A DNA stretch of 64,000 bases from Coffea arabica (Eukaryota > Streptophyta > Magnoliopsida > Gentianales > Rubiaceae), in the NCBI RefSeq assembly GCF_036785885.1, contig NC_092323.1:13648501-13712500 (forward strand), in the 5' to 3' direction. Made by a program: the position numbers and the translations under genes. Below are positions 34,760 to 47,199 of the stretch, piece after piece; within the stretch, counting starts at the first letter, position 1; each line of letters begins with the position of its first letter. A model generated the notes under the pieces. It did not search any database, was not told the DNA's origin, and saw only the letters and a program-made list of their open reading frames with translations.

Positions 34760-36210
34760 TCGGTCCTATATTATTTTTTATTTATTATTAAGAGAAAACA
34801 TAATCAAATCAGAAACCTCACAATCACCCGACTAATGTTCCTATCAGCTAAGTTGGTTAAAGATACTCTATAACATCCTCAATCCACTAAACATATATTT
34901 ATCCGTTCTCTACTTGGGTTTTTTAACGAATGGCTAGTGGCATGATTTAAGAGGAATTTAGGTATTTGTTTTTCTAGCAAAATAGATTTTAAAAACAACA
35001 AAAAAGAACGAAAAAAAAAGTTTTAATATATGCATTTATATGCTAAATTAGGTGTAGTAAACAACACTTATCTGTTGGACAACGATGAGAAAACCATATG
35101 CTTTTAATAACCACCTTTAGATTTCACCATTCACCTAGTTTTTAAAGAACATTGTGGATTTACTCCCCATGTAAATGAGTGTTGATAAATTTGTGGAGAA
35201 GTATCAAAATTAATGAATGATCTCCAATTATTGTTGCATCCCATTTTTTTATATGATTTGTGTGTGTTTTTTAAGATTAAAGTAAGTTGAATGTCCAAAC
35301 CTCAATTTTTAATTCTGACAATCTATACCTCGGGTTTGTGTACGTGTATGGGAAGGATTAAGATTGACATGGCTTCAAGTGTAAAATATATAATTATGAA
35401 TTAAAAGAAATGAAGATTGTCCAACGTCATCTGTCCGATCTCACATCTGATTCTTCTTGCAGCTGATTCGTCAATAAGAATCCACAACCAATTGAATAAG
35501 GAAAAAAGAAAAAAATGGAGATGCATTTTTAATGGAGAAATGATGTCTTTAGAGTCACAAGAGGATCACAAGAAATTTAAGTAAAGGCAAAAATGTTCGA
35601 TCCTGAAGCTTCCAATTAGTTACACCCCTCATAGTGAGCCAACCAGAGAATCGATCATGGATGGCTCATAATTAGACTTTTAATGAGGATTAATTAGGTA
35701 TATTCCTGGTCATGCTTTCTTTCAGATTTCCGACCCCCCAAAAGATGATACTATTGATTTGTTTTTTTTTCTTTTTGGGTTTCAATATTATATTTTCTGC
35801 TTTTTCTACGTTTTCTCTAACTGTTTCTTTTTTTGCTTTTGGAGGAAGATGGGGACTGGGGAAGGGATATTGAGTAGTATTCTTCAGCTTTATGACTTTC
35901 AAAATAGTGAATTAAGCATAAAAAATTATAAGGTTCAGAGAAAATATGTTCCGTTACAAAAAACCATTTCAGTCAGGGAGGGATATTTATGGCTTGTAGC
36001 CAAAACCCTTGTGACTTAATCAAATTTTTGACTATGTACGTTTTTTTTTTTCGTTTATTGAAGAGGATCAACAATAGTTCTTCATTACCTCTTAATAACT
36101 TGAACTCGTAATTTAATCCATCGATTTCTTATTAGTACTTGATTCTCGACTACGTGAAATTTGAATTCATACACGATTATTGGCCATCCGAAGGACCATT
36201 TTTTTTCATG

Positions 36211-36241
<31 letters not shown>

Positions 36242-36929
36242 GAAGCAATCAGTTAATTTGAGCTGATCATTTTGCTTCTTCAAAACATTCAAAGTGCTTG
36301 ACCAGGGGAACAAAACCACGATAATGAAGTCTACGACGACGTTAGGAATTGCCAATACGTCCTCATTCACAAACTTGGCAAATGTCAAATGCAATTAATT
36401 CCGATTCTCCAACTCGCATGCACCGAAGGCATGTACATTTGTCAGGAACGGAATAATGAAGAAGAAAGGAATGAAAATAACAGCCCTGAAACAATTCGAA
36501 AATAACGCAAGAATCTTCTTGGAGACTTCAGAAAAGATGCTTAAATTACGTAGTCTAATAAAAACAAATGATGATTGATCTTATGCTACCTTCTTTCTAA
36601 ATTAGATGCCTGAATTTAAATTAATTGGCAAAAAATATTGGAAGAGACTTAAAACATGGAATGGTTTGAAGGGAATGTCACGATAGTGATATTACAACAA
36701 ACTCAGAAACAAGGCATTTGAGAGAGAACGAATCTTCTATTTAGCACTAAAATTTGTCATTCGAAAAAAGTAAACATCATTTTAGGACAAAGTAACACCT
36801 TTCAGTTAAGGGACAGAATGTGCTGTAATGTTATATATTGCTCATATTACTTTGTTATATTTATATTTTAAGTATGGGTTTTTTCTAACGGGTGCCTCGT
36901 TAACATATCTAGTATTCAGTTAACTTATC

Positions 36930-36962
<33 letters not shown>

Positions 36963-37300
36963 CATATTAATAATAATTATTTTTTCTTGCATTCATATAC
37001 TTTTTCTATTTAATATTGTCTATCCTCTCTTATATTCATTTACTTTATCTAATTAATCTTATATTGTCAAAAATATAAAACCTTAAATATATTTTAACGG
37101 GTGCCCTTTAGACAAACCGTTTAAGTATTTTACCCCTAACTTTTGGACATTTTGACGGACCTTTAAAATTCTAAATGACATAAAATAAGAAAATTGTATA
37201 TATTTATGTAACTTTCAAAATTACAGTATTGGTGGTGTACGTAATTGAAGATTTTCTAACAACAGTAAAAATAAGAGTAATGACAAAGAAATCTCAAATT
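34760..37300. other. gene-free stretch with microsatellites
   Basis: Holds (GA)n at 36220-36242 and (AT)n at 36930-36951. Two 'TAACGGGTGCC' boxes (near 36887 and 37097) flank about 200 bp and may mark another repeat. No credible gene. Confidence 0.4.
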
Positions 37301-37305
37301 TAAAA

Positions 37306-37327
37306 AGAAGAAGAAGAAGAAGAAGAA
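37306..37327. repeat. (AAG)n microsatellite
   Basis: About seven AAG units followed by an A/G-rich run. Confidence 0.7.
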
Positions 37328-37678
37328 AAAAAAGAAAGAAAACTTTCGTTTTCTTCTTCTTGATGTGATACAAAGTAATAGAGCGTCTTTAGAAGAACTG
37401 TTTATGAAATTTGGTACCGCAGTCGGCACTGATAGCTGCACTTTGCTTATTGTTCAGATGCCCGACATCACACGTGTGACTTTTGTCCTGCAAAGGTTAA
37501 ACGATCGAACACGGCCTACACGGGGCATGTCTGGAATGACTAGGAAGGGGGCTATGCCGGTCCTTGATATGCCACATGTTCCTGCTAACCGACTCAAAAC
37601 TGATCACTCACTTTTTAATTAGTCGGTTGATTCACTTGATTATTACCGACCAAATCAATGCTTAACTCAAGGAATTCT

Positions 37679-37710
37679 TTTTTTTTTTTTTTTTTTTTTT
37701 TTTGCGGGAT
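37679..37710 (-). mobile_element. poly(A)-tail-only retroposed fragment with 15-bp target duplication
   Basis: AACTCAAGGAATTCT occurs at 37664-37678 and 37711-37725. Only 25 T and GCGGGAT lie between. On the minus strand this is ATCCCGC plus an A-tail: an extremely 5'-truncated LINE or SINE insertion. Confidence 0.65.
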
Positions 37711-38076
37711 AACTCAAGGAATTCTAGGAAGAATATGGCTAAACCCTCTAATGTTCGTCTAGGTTAGGTATCTACATTAGTAAACTGATTGAAGCCACAT
37801 TCAAATCGGAGATCGATGATGATCCAATAATACGAGGATTGGCTCAAAGTTATTCCCTAGTTAGGAGAATTTTGCTAATTCTTCGTTTTTCTTTTGGGTA
37901 CGTAAAAAAAAAAAAAAATTTTAAACAAAGAAATTGAGAATCGAATTAAAAACTTCTTCCTTTTATTATTATTTGGTTGATTCACTTTTGTCTTCTTCCT
38001 TTTATTATTATTATTTTTTTGTAGTGATCTGATCACTTAATTAAAATTCAGGAGCGCTTCTAGTAATGTGAGGGCT

Positions 38077-38232
38077 TATTTGGATAGTGAGTTTTTTGCA
38101 CAATTTTATTTGTTTACGTTATCAGTATATTTTTCAATCACATTTTTATTTCACGCATATCATATAAAAAAAAAGTGATATAGTATTTTTAAAAAAAATT
38201 TATTTCAAAAAATAATCTGCTATCCAAACACA
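38077..38232. mobile_element. MITE of the 'GTGTTTGGAT' family, copy f
   Basis: Starts TTATTTGGATAGTGAG and ends CTATCCAAACACA; the interior has 'TTTCAATCACATTTTTATTTCACGCATATCAT'-type core sequence in diverged form. Confidence 0.5.
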
Positions 38233-38976
38233 CTTTTTATTAAACTAAACTAATTGATTAACACAGTAATGTGAATGTAAAGCCCTAGGATTCATCAATC
38301 CTTGTCGCGAGGAGCTTGTATTCATTTAATAATAGTGGAGAATATGTGTCAAGTATAGATGATAGATTCACTTGCGTTGTGATGGTAAGAGTCCTCGTTC
38401 AGTGCCAAGAATTTCGTGCCATCTTTTATCACATGGTCTCTTAATAATTAACACGACACAGGGCACGTTTTACCAATCAAATGTGGAATCAACAAAGGCA
38501 TTCTGTTCGTTGAGGACCTAAGGTTATTGAATAAGGTACCTTTGATTCATATTCTTGATCAACATCATCGAATTATATGCATTGCATTATGCCCTGCATC
38601 ATCATTGAGCAAAGGAAACACACCCCTCACCCCTCAGTTGAGATATTTTCAATTGCCTCTTTAGACAACTCAACTTAATTAGATTTTATATATCATAAAT
38701 TTTGCATATAATTAAATGTGTGAGATTATATTATATTATAAAGTTTTAACCTAGTTGTCGACGAGGTTGAGAATCTATGAGTTAGAGATTCTGAATTTAA
38801 GTAAATCTATATTAGATTTCAATCTTCAATCCATTATTTGTGAGTTATAAATTGGAATATCATTAAACCATTTATTTTTTTGACCATTATGAGTTACTCA
38901 TAGTTATTTATATGAAGAATAAAGTTAATATTTCGGCTAGAAATGTTCAAAGGAGTACCTTAGAGAAGTGACTTCT

Positions 38977-39096
38977 TAATTAGACAACAAAGTGCAGACT
39001 ATTTGATAAGACGTTTACGAGTCATCAAGGAAGCAAGTAAAGTAAAAAACCACCGTTGATCATCTTTGTGAAAAAAAAAAAAAAGTAATAAAAAGG
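38977..39096 (+). mobile_element. second SINE copy, diverged
   Basis: Shares with the SINE at 24064 'TTGRTAAGACGTTT', then 'CACCGTTGATCATCT' (versus 'CACTGTTGAGCATCT') and an A-tail ending GTAATAAAAA. GTGACTTCT at 38968-38976 and 39097-39105 forms a short target duplication. The B-box is no longer clear. Confidence 0.6.
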
Positions 39097-39156
39097 GTGA
39101 CTTCTAAGCATTTAACAAATGTTCAAAAGGGCAAAGTTCAAACCGTTGGAGGTATT

Positions 39157-39483
39157 GGGGAATCTTGAATAATCAATACTTAATTGATTAAACTCTCTCA
39201 ACATTATTGTTCAATAATTTAACGTGAGCTAGTTTGTGCCGTTATAACCTCTCTCGATAAAATAATTGACGAAGTAATATTTATTTGCAAAACGACTTCA
39301 ATAGATGATACCATTTCGAGCAGATACCTCTTGTTGATTAGGCTCTTTGGAGATGCTAATAACAGTTCCATTAGATCGACTTTACGGGGGAATCTTCAAT
39401 AATCAATACTTAATTAGTTCGCAGTTCCATTAACTCATCCACCATACAGGGGAATCTTGAATAATCAATACTTAATTAGTTCA
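39157..39483 (+). repeat. 35-bp unit repeated three times
   Basis: 'GGGGAATCTTGAATAATC' followed by 'AATACTTAATTRRTT' occurs at about 39157-39193, 39386-39420 and 39448-39482. The last two are part of a larger tandem unit of about 60 bp that begins 'CAGTTCCATTA' (39363, 39422). Non-coding. Confidence 0.7.
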
Positions 39484-39499
39484 TAGGATTCCATCTTCA

Positions 39500-40370
39500 T
39501 TTAACTACTCTATTGTTAATTTGACATAGTTTTACTGCCAACTGTGTGTCGTAGAACCATTTATAAAATAAAATAAGCGTATGTGTTAGGTACCCGTCAT
39601 AGTTAATGCACAATATAATACTTTTTTATCCTTTGACTGTGCACATCATTCTTTATTTATACTCGTAGTAGTACTGATTATGTCTTGATTCGACTCTCAC
39701 GCCCTTCTTTTTTTTTTGGTGTATCTAAAATTTTTATATTTATATCTATTTTCAAAAAAAAAAAAACTAAAATTAGGTCTAGAACAACACACCAACATCA
39801 CAAACCCCCTTTTATTTTGAGGGTTTTAAATTCAGATCTAAAATCATATAAAATAATCAAACGAGAACACCCAATAAAGGGCACTACTAGTAGTACAGCA
39901 TTATTCCTCCTGTCCTGGCCCAAGTCGAAGCTTAACAGAAAAGACTTATGGAGGAATTAATAAGTAATAGTGTCGACATGCTCTGTCATTTGGTCGCCAT
40001 AGCCCTTCACGTGTGAACCGTGAAGTGAAGGGCTGCTTGTTTCTTAGGCAGCAAGTTTCGATACAGTCCGAGGTTGCTCGCATTTTGCCGCCGCTGTTAC
40101 TGTTATCTTTCGAAGACAAACAAACTGCCCCCTTTTGTCTCCTTCGTTTAAACCGCCATTACCGAAGCAAACAAGTTGAAGTTATCATCCTTTCATACCT
40201 GTGTTGTTCACATTATACTACTATTATTTAGTCTATTAAATGTTACTTGGCAATTTCTTGTTGGTTTCCCATAAAGCAAAACACACGTATGATAACATAT
40301 TTGTATTGTTTCAGAAAAAGTAGCCAAGATTAGTACTAGTATACAAGACAACATATTTGTATGACTTGAA
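39500..40370. other. intergenic, no gene seen
   Basis: Frames 39685-39960 and 40013-40231 lack domains and splice context. Confidence 0.4.
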
Positions 40371-40375
40371 ACAGT

Positions 40376-40606
40376 TTGGATTAGCTGTTTTTGGGAGTGT
40401 TTTTGAAAAACTTTATTGTAACAGAGTTTTTAGAGTATATTTTGAAATATTTTTTATTGACACTTTATTATGAGATATTTGGTAAAATTTTAAAAAAATT
40501 TAAACTAATTTTTAGATTATCTTTTAGAGTATTTTATTGTAACTTTTATTGTATTTGAAAAATTAATTTTTGAAAAACACTCCAAAAACAGGAGATTCAA
40601 ACAGAG
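40376..40606. mobile_element. MITE of the 'GTTTGGATTAG' family
   Basis: Left AGTTTGGATTAGCTGTTTTT plus 'GGGAGTGTTTTTGAAAAAC'. The right end is inverted: 'AAAAACACTCCAAAAACAGG' plus 'AGATTCAAACAGAG'. About 230 bp, non-coding. Confidence 0.65.
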
Positions 40607-40674
40607 CCTTATTTGAAACGATTTTTTCATTTTTAGTACTCCTATAATTCCAAACGGATTCCTAGAATAATGAT

Positions 40675-42370
40675 TTGACTATTATGTGGAAGAAGAAGTC
40701 AAGGGCGGGGGATTCCCCAGGGAACAGGCTGGTTATTTATCTCTATTATCAGAGCATCGGTCCGGCGGTCAAAAAGGAAAGAAGGCGGGGCGAAGTTCAC
40801 GGGAAACCACTTAATGCATTCCATTCTATCTTGGCGGCCAAGGAAGTAATCAGTAGTAGACTAGTAGTCCATAGATTAGAAAAAGAGGTCAAGAGTCTTG
40901 CTAGAATACCAGGCAGGGCTGGGCGGTTGTCAGTTAGACAAATATGAAGCAATTTCTTTTTCTAGAAGGTGAGAATGGAATTTACTGTATATTACAATGT
41001 ACACCAACTAAAAATTTAACAATCACTACTGTGAGTTACTTATGTATTTTTTTTAATAGAAAAAAGTGGGATTTAAGAAGCAATATTTAAAGGAGAAAGG
41101 GAGGTTTGAATTCAAGATTTTTTTTACTCACTTGATTAAGGGTGAGTTTGATAAAATTTAAATTTGTTAAGTTACTAAATTGTTTAGTTCTGAAACATTA
41201 ATATTTGAGCATTTTTTTATATTAAGTAATAAGTGTACAGTTTATTATTTATTTTTTTGGAGAAAGTTTTGCCTAAATAATTTAGAACTTATTCTATTTT
41301 TTTGTTATTAAACGTATCTGAACATATTAAATGTCAATCCATTAAATTTAAGTGTGGAATATATTTTTATAAAATGTTAATAACACTACTGCTTTATTTG
41401 CTAATGACAACAAATTGATTTATTAACTTATGTGATAAGATAAAAATGCCTTTATTTTTTTATATTAGTTAAAACTTTTCATAAAAGGGGTGGATTGTAA
41501 GCGTAACGATATTTTTGTTTAATAAAAAGGTGGAAAAAAAAAAAAAGAAGAAGAAGAAAGGTGCCTGGTATTAGCATCAATTGTCAATTGTCACTCAACA
41601 GGAGAAGCAGCAATAACACAGCTGAAAATCAGAGTGGCTTTGATCTGAACAAGAAAAGAAGGACAAAGTTTCAGAGTTCAAATTTACCTTCCCAACAGAT
41701 TGGATCCTACCAATTTTGTTGTATTGGAATTCAGGTCATGTGGCTTCATCTGTCACCAGCCTAACACCATACACCTATCCAATTGCGCGTGCAATCGAGA
41801 CCACTTTTTGTGTCGGCCCACAGTTTGAAGACATGTGTGTTGACTACTACTGGCCCACTTGGTTAACTTGGCTTTTCTTGCTCAGCCTCTAGCTAGCTAG
41901 TATTGCTTATATACAAAATTTCATGTCACATCCTCCAACACCTAAGTCTTAACTCGACTGATAGGGAATTAACCAGATATTAGGTCCTTGATTTAGTCCT
42001 CTTGGAATCGAAATGTGCTTGAAGTTTATATGGTGGATGTAGGGTCAAAAGGGTAGGATTTGCAATAATCTCGAACAATTGATGTTTAGAATATCATCAT
42101 ATTAGACCGATAATTGTATGAATAATGTAATATTAGCGCAGTCAACGCCTTTTTAACGGATACATTTTTTTTTTTGCTTCCTCTAAATTTGCAAATGTTA
42201 TACTGCATGTGATAAACGTAAGTAATTTTTGATTTAAAGAGAGATTTCAGATCTTACGAGAGAAAGAGAAGGGAAAATGGAAAGATTTGAAGATCGAATC
42301 AGAATCCTCATTCCTCATTGTTACGTGAGTAACATCTACCCCGAATAAATTGCATCTTGGAAACGACAAA
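40675..42370. other. gene-free stretch
   Basis: The 90-codon frame at 40675-40947 is rich in Lys/Arg and has no recognisable domain. About 41146-41380 is a decayed copy of the element at 14351. The 41561-41764 frame is unrecognised. Confidence 0.35.
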
Positions 42371-42380
42371 TATGCGTAAC

Positions 42381-42711
42381 TGTTTGGATTGTAAGTTATT
42401 TGGGATTATTTAGGATATTTTTACTGTAGCACTTTTTGTGATGTGATGTATGTGAGATAAAAAGATATTGGAAAGATAAAAAGGTGTATTGAAAATTGTA
42501 AAGATGATGTAAGCAAATAAAATTGGAGAAATATGAAGCAATCCAAACAAACCTGAGGATTGGTCTTTATTTCCCCAAATATATTTGCTTACATCATCTT
42601 TACAATTTCCAATACGCCTTTTTACCTTCCCAATTAACTTTTCATCGCACATACATCACATCACAAAAAGTGCTACAGTAAAAATATCTCAACTAACTTA
42701 CAATCCAAACA
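42381..42711. mobile_element. inverted pair of 'GTTTGGATTG' MITEs (long hairpin), copy g
   Basis: 42381-42555 and 42556-42711 are head-to-head related copies. Left GTTTGGATTGTAAGTTATTT; right end inverted GTTTGGATTGTAAGTTAGTT. Both contain 'TTTTTACTGTAGCACTTTTT', 'GTGATGTGATGTATGTG' and 'ATTGTAAAGATGATGTAAGC' in opposite orientation. The 80-codon minus frame inside is a by-product. Confidence 0.75.
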
Positions 42712-43857
42712 AACTTATTATGATAGTAGTATACAATTCAGTCTAAACCACTAAAGAATATTGTGTTTAATTTTGTACGATGCGATCATCTTCATGCCCC
42801 ATATCCAAATCCGTGGGTATTGGGTGGTTTTGACTCTGAACCATGTTGAAGAATTGTTCAACCTAATATTTTTGTTTGGAACGCGTGTTAGAATATCTTC
42901 GTTAGGGATATAAACGAGTATAATCAGATCGATCATTCTGGAAACTTAAACTTATTTGATTATCTCAACGATTTTGATATTTAGTTCAAATTTGACTTAT
43001 TTATTTGTTAAATCGAATTTAAACAGTGTTATCGAATATAAAATATAATTTAATTTTAATTTAAATAATTGACGAATCAAATTCAAATGAATTCTTATTA
43101 AATTGGACTAATTTCGAGTATCAAAAATAATTTCGCTCATCTTTAAATTCTAGTTTTCCACAGCACAACCACCACGATTGTGGCCCATTCAAATGATTTG
43201 ATATTGGTAAAAACACTAAAAGGTATTGCTTGACAACTAGATGCCAGTAGTGTTACAAAGATTTTCCGCATTTTGGGACTACGGCAACTGCACCTGCTGC
43301 AGTTTTTGTAATGATGATATTATGATAGTGGGGTGGAACCAATTATTATGGCCTTAGCATTTTCTACTTAGCCGATTCTTTGAAAGGAATGTGGTCAATC
43401 CACCACTCTCTTCCAAACATCAGTTGTCTCCCTGAGTTACTGTAGCAACTTTTTTGCTTAAATATTTCTATTTCAGTTTGCAAATGCTGAAACTTCACAA
43501 ACATTTGTTTGAAGTACAACGAATTACCACATCAAAAAACCTCACTTGTTGGAGCTCTAACTATTTGTTGATCGATTCTAACTCGATGAACTCTGCGGTT
43601 ATATGAGAGCCAACCGCTTCTCCGTCTTAGGCAAATCCGATTTAATGGTAGGTTGACCATTCAATATATGATATAATATGAATCTGACCTAATTGCGACG
43701 CTGATACAGTAGTGATTAGAGACCAACTATCTTGAATTGAACTTTGAGGTGTCAAAATTGAAATGACAAATGCTCTAGCTGAATAGTGATCAGATGAAAA
43801 TAAAATTTCTCTCACAATCTTGTTAGTGAATTACTGTTCAAGGGTAACACAAACTGC

Positions 43858-43982
43858 TTTGTTTGGATTGCATTTTTCTGAATTTTTTTTGTAAAAAAAT
43901 CACTGTAACGATTTAATATATGTGAGATAAAACAGTCATTAAAAAATGTGTTCACGGAAGGGACACGTTGCAATCCAAACAC
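43858..43982. mobile_element. MITE of the 'GTGTTTGGAT' family, copy h
   Basis: Starts TTTGTTTGGATTGCATTTTT and ends TTGCAATCCAAACACA. The interior holds 'CACTGTAACGATTTAATATATG' and 'TGAGATAAAA'. Confidence 0.6.
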
Positions 43983-43999
43983 ATGATTTCAGCATGAAT

Positions 44000-46770
44000 G
44001 GGAAGAAATGGACAAATTAGCAGAGAATAAACTACCTAGAAAATTCCTACACTATTCTAATAGTTAACTTTTAGCTCCTCATTTATTTGAAGTCTTAAAT
44101 TAATTCTTCAATAATTAAAAGGATCAATTTTTTTTTAAAAAAAAAATTCTTCAGTCCATTCCCACCATTAGATGCGTCAAAATTTGCCCTTTGATACTCA
44201 TGACCATTAACGATGGACACAGACTAAAGGATCAAAATTTAATGCTTTCTGTTATTGAGGGCCAAAAGTTGATGATCGGATTAGTTCGAAAACTATCTTT
44301 AAGTAGTTTACCCAATTAGCATATATCAAGATTTTGGAGTGCTAACTTTAGACCCTACCCTCCCCCCCAAAAAAAAGGAATAAACAAAACCCCATTATTT
44401 GGCTCTTTGAACAAAAAAGGGTCGAAATCTTAACTTCCCTCGTTATGGAAGGCCAAGTTTGCTAGTTTAAAATTCCACTTAAGCAAGTATTGTGACAAGA
44501 AACATTATTAATTGTTTAGTTTTCTGCAAAGTGTACCATAAAGAAACTTGAAAACTTCAGTTGCTGTTTCTGCATTGTCTAATTCGTATCTTGTCCCCAC
44601 AAAATGAACTTATCAAAAGCTTACAACAAAAAAGCAACCTATGTGAATTGCAATCAGATAGCAAACTTATTCTTTTCTCGAATTACTTATCTTTGTCTAG
44701 AGAACTCCCTAGAGTTAGCCGGCCTTACCACATTGTTTATTCCTTGCTAAAAAAAACATATATACCATCAGTAGAATTTACAAAGTAGAAGGGAAAAAAT
44801 TGACAGATATACTAGATGCCAAATTCACTAGAAGGAATCTATTTTCCAAAAAATGTGACAAGTAACCAACATAACTGCCGATCCAAACTTTGTATAACTT
44901 TCGGTTTTGATGTGAGCCCTTGAGAATGAAATCTCAGGGTGACTGTGTGACGCCTGGATTTGTGGTCCAAATCTCTACAAATTAATAAGGATTATACGAA
45001 CTTATTTGTTATCTGCAGGGTCCATATCTTTCTCCCGAAGTGGGCAATCCACAAACAAAAACCCTACCCTCAAGTGTGATCCTTCTTTCTTTTTTATCTA
45101 GATATATCGGTTGTTTGTCCTCTTTGATTGCTATCAACATCAGATATTGCAGCATATAAATTTAGTGAACGCAAACATTTGAGAAATAAAAAGATTTGAT
45201 GCACAATAATACGTGAAAATTGTGATTGATGCATGGAACTCTATATATATACATGCATACTGTTTCTGAGTTCTAAAATCTGCGATTAATGATGTGAAAA
45301 AAAAAAATTTTTTTTTTGAAAGATTTTAGGATTATTCCTGCAATTAGTCTTGGATGTCAAAATTTTGGAATTTCAATGGAGGAGAGAGTGAAAAGAAATC
45401 AAGAAAAGAGAAAGTAACGCGGCTTAAAGGACCCGCGCAGCATAAAAGGCCAGATAATATAATTGGACCCTTAATTAACTTTCCAAACCACCATTTGTGA
45501 TGCTTTCTTCTTGATAAGTTGATGTAATTGTGCTTTCATGTCAATTTCTAAAAGTGAAGAGCAAATAGTGATTCAAACAATTCGATGAATACTTAAGTGC
45601 CTATAATGGTCTCTGGGAGCTAGGGTACTTTAGTGCCTAAAATGCAGCATGCTTTAATTCTAGTTTTAGAGGATCCTCTTTTTGTTGTCTTTAATTAAAC
45701 AATGGTAGTCCTAACACTTTAACCTATTAGTTTGCAGTCAAGTTTATTTAGGGTAAAATGGAGTTAAATCACAGAATATACATGAGTGATTGAGCTCAAA
45801 GTCACGAGTTAGAATAAAATCTATGTCAAAAAGCTCAACTCAATTTTATTAAATGTTCTACTTTGTTAATTTAGAGGTAAAACTATTAGACGCTACAAAT
45901 GTCTTCCACCTAAAAGAATACAACATCTTTTAGATTATCACATTTTTGTTTGGAGATAAGGATTTCATTATGTCTATTGTAATTAACAAATGCTTGACCA
46001 GTTTCAAGCTTTTCATCATTGAAGAGTTTAGTCCCAAGCTTGATTCACATGACTGTATAATGGTTCATTAAGGAAGTGAGATGAGAAAGGGTCTACGATG
46101 TGATGAGTAGCTCAATTTGCTCGCTAGCTACCAAGTCGTCAAGATAATGCATACAATTTTGTTATTGACAGAATCAAGCAAGTTTTTTCTTTTTCTTTTT
46201 TTTTGCTTCCATGGATCATGTTGTTGTTCGATATATTGTATGGTGTTTGATGGGATGATCTTTATTTGCTTAATTTGAATACCAAGATTTCACTGCCAAA
46301 CAGAGAAAATCTCAAAACGGAAACAATTAAGTGGAGTTGTTGTTTTCTGGAATCAAACAAAAAGCAAAGCATTCCAACCAAGCCACACATCATTCCTGTT
46401 GCAAAGTTACATTTGATGGCATTTTTCCATCATACAACTTACTTTTTCTCAATTTTTTTAACTCAAAACAAAGTCTATACCCCAAAGTAAAATTGTTTAT
46501 TTAAAAGTAAATGATGGGACTTGATCAAATGATAAGGTTAGCAAAAGTTAAAATACGTAGGTCTAGGCCCCTAATTAGTTACTACTTCATAAACGTACTT
46601 AGATTTTTTGAAAGCCCCGGAAAGTACAATTGTCTTTTTATCGCTGAGATAACATTATTATTAAATCTCCTTTCAGAAATACAATATTATTCTATTTCGC
46701 ATATGTATCTTGCTTTAATCATCCACAGTGAAATGATTTAATTTTTAAATATCAATTATTTATGGTACAT
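44000..46770. other. gene-free stretch
   Basis: Frames at 44561-44788, 46266-46490 and 46511-46741 have no recognisable domain. Nothing else seen. Confidence 0.4.
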
Positions 46771-46777
46771 TCTAAGT

Positions 46778-47159
46778 ATGTACAAATCTCTAAAAGCTGA
46801 AACACTTATACGATTATGCCTAAGAATAGAACAAGATATACCTGTGGGATCTAGAGTCATTATGAAAATGATGAGAAAAGAGGGGATAAGTTCAATTGAT
46901 CGAACTATTCTAGCATAATTATGATGGTCAGCTGGTACAGATAGACAATACTACTATTATGGAAATATTCATGGTTCTTATCCTCAAGCCCTCCAAACTT
47001 CTTTGAACTGGATATGTCCTGAATGTGAGGAAATTAAGAAAAGAATCATATATTTCGTGAAAATTGGATGCAGATTCCAATTCTATAAAAGATCAAATAT
47101 CAGGGTTTGTACCAGATCTCCTTATAAGAATGCGATGCCTTCATCTTTCAAGGTGTAGA
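46778..47159 (+). pseudogene. unrecognised degenerate coding sequence
   Basis: One plus-strand frame runs 46778-47159 with only two nearby stops (46916-46918 and 46922-46924). Both parts look protein-like: 'LIRLCLRIEQDIPVGSRV' before, and a Tyr-rich stretch then 'NWICPECEEIKKR' after. The absence of long A/T-driven residues and the CxxC pair suggest a once-real exon or a mobile-element protein. I cannot name the family. No start or splice context was established. Confidence 0.35.
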
Positions 47160-47199
47160 TTATTCAAATAAGGCATTATTGTATATCTTCATATGTCAA

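Noticed and set aside
42410..42652. 80-codon minus frame
   Set aside because: It is contained in the inverted MITE pair.
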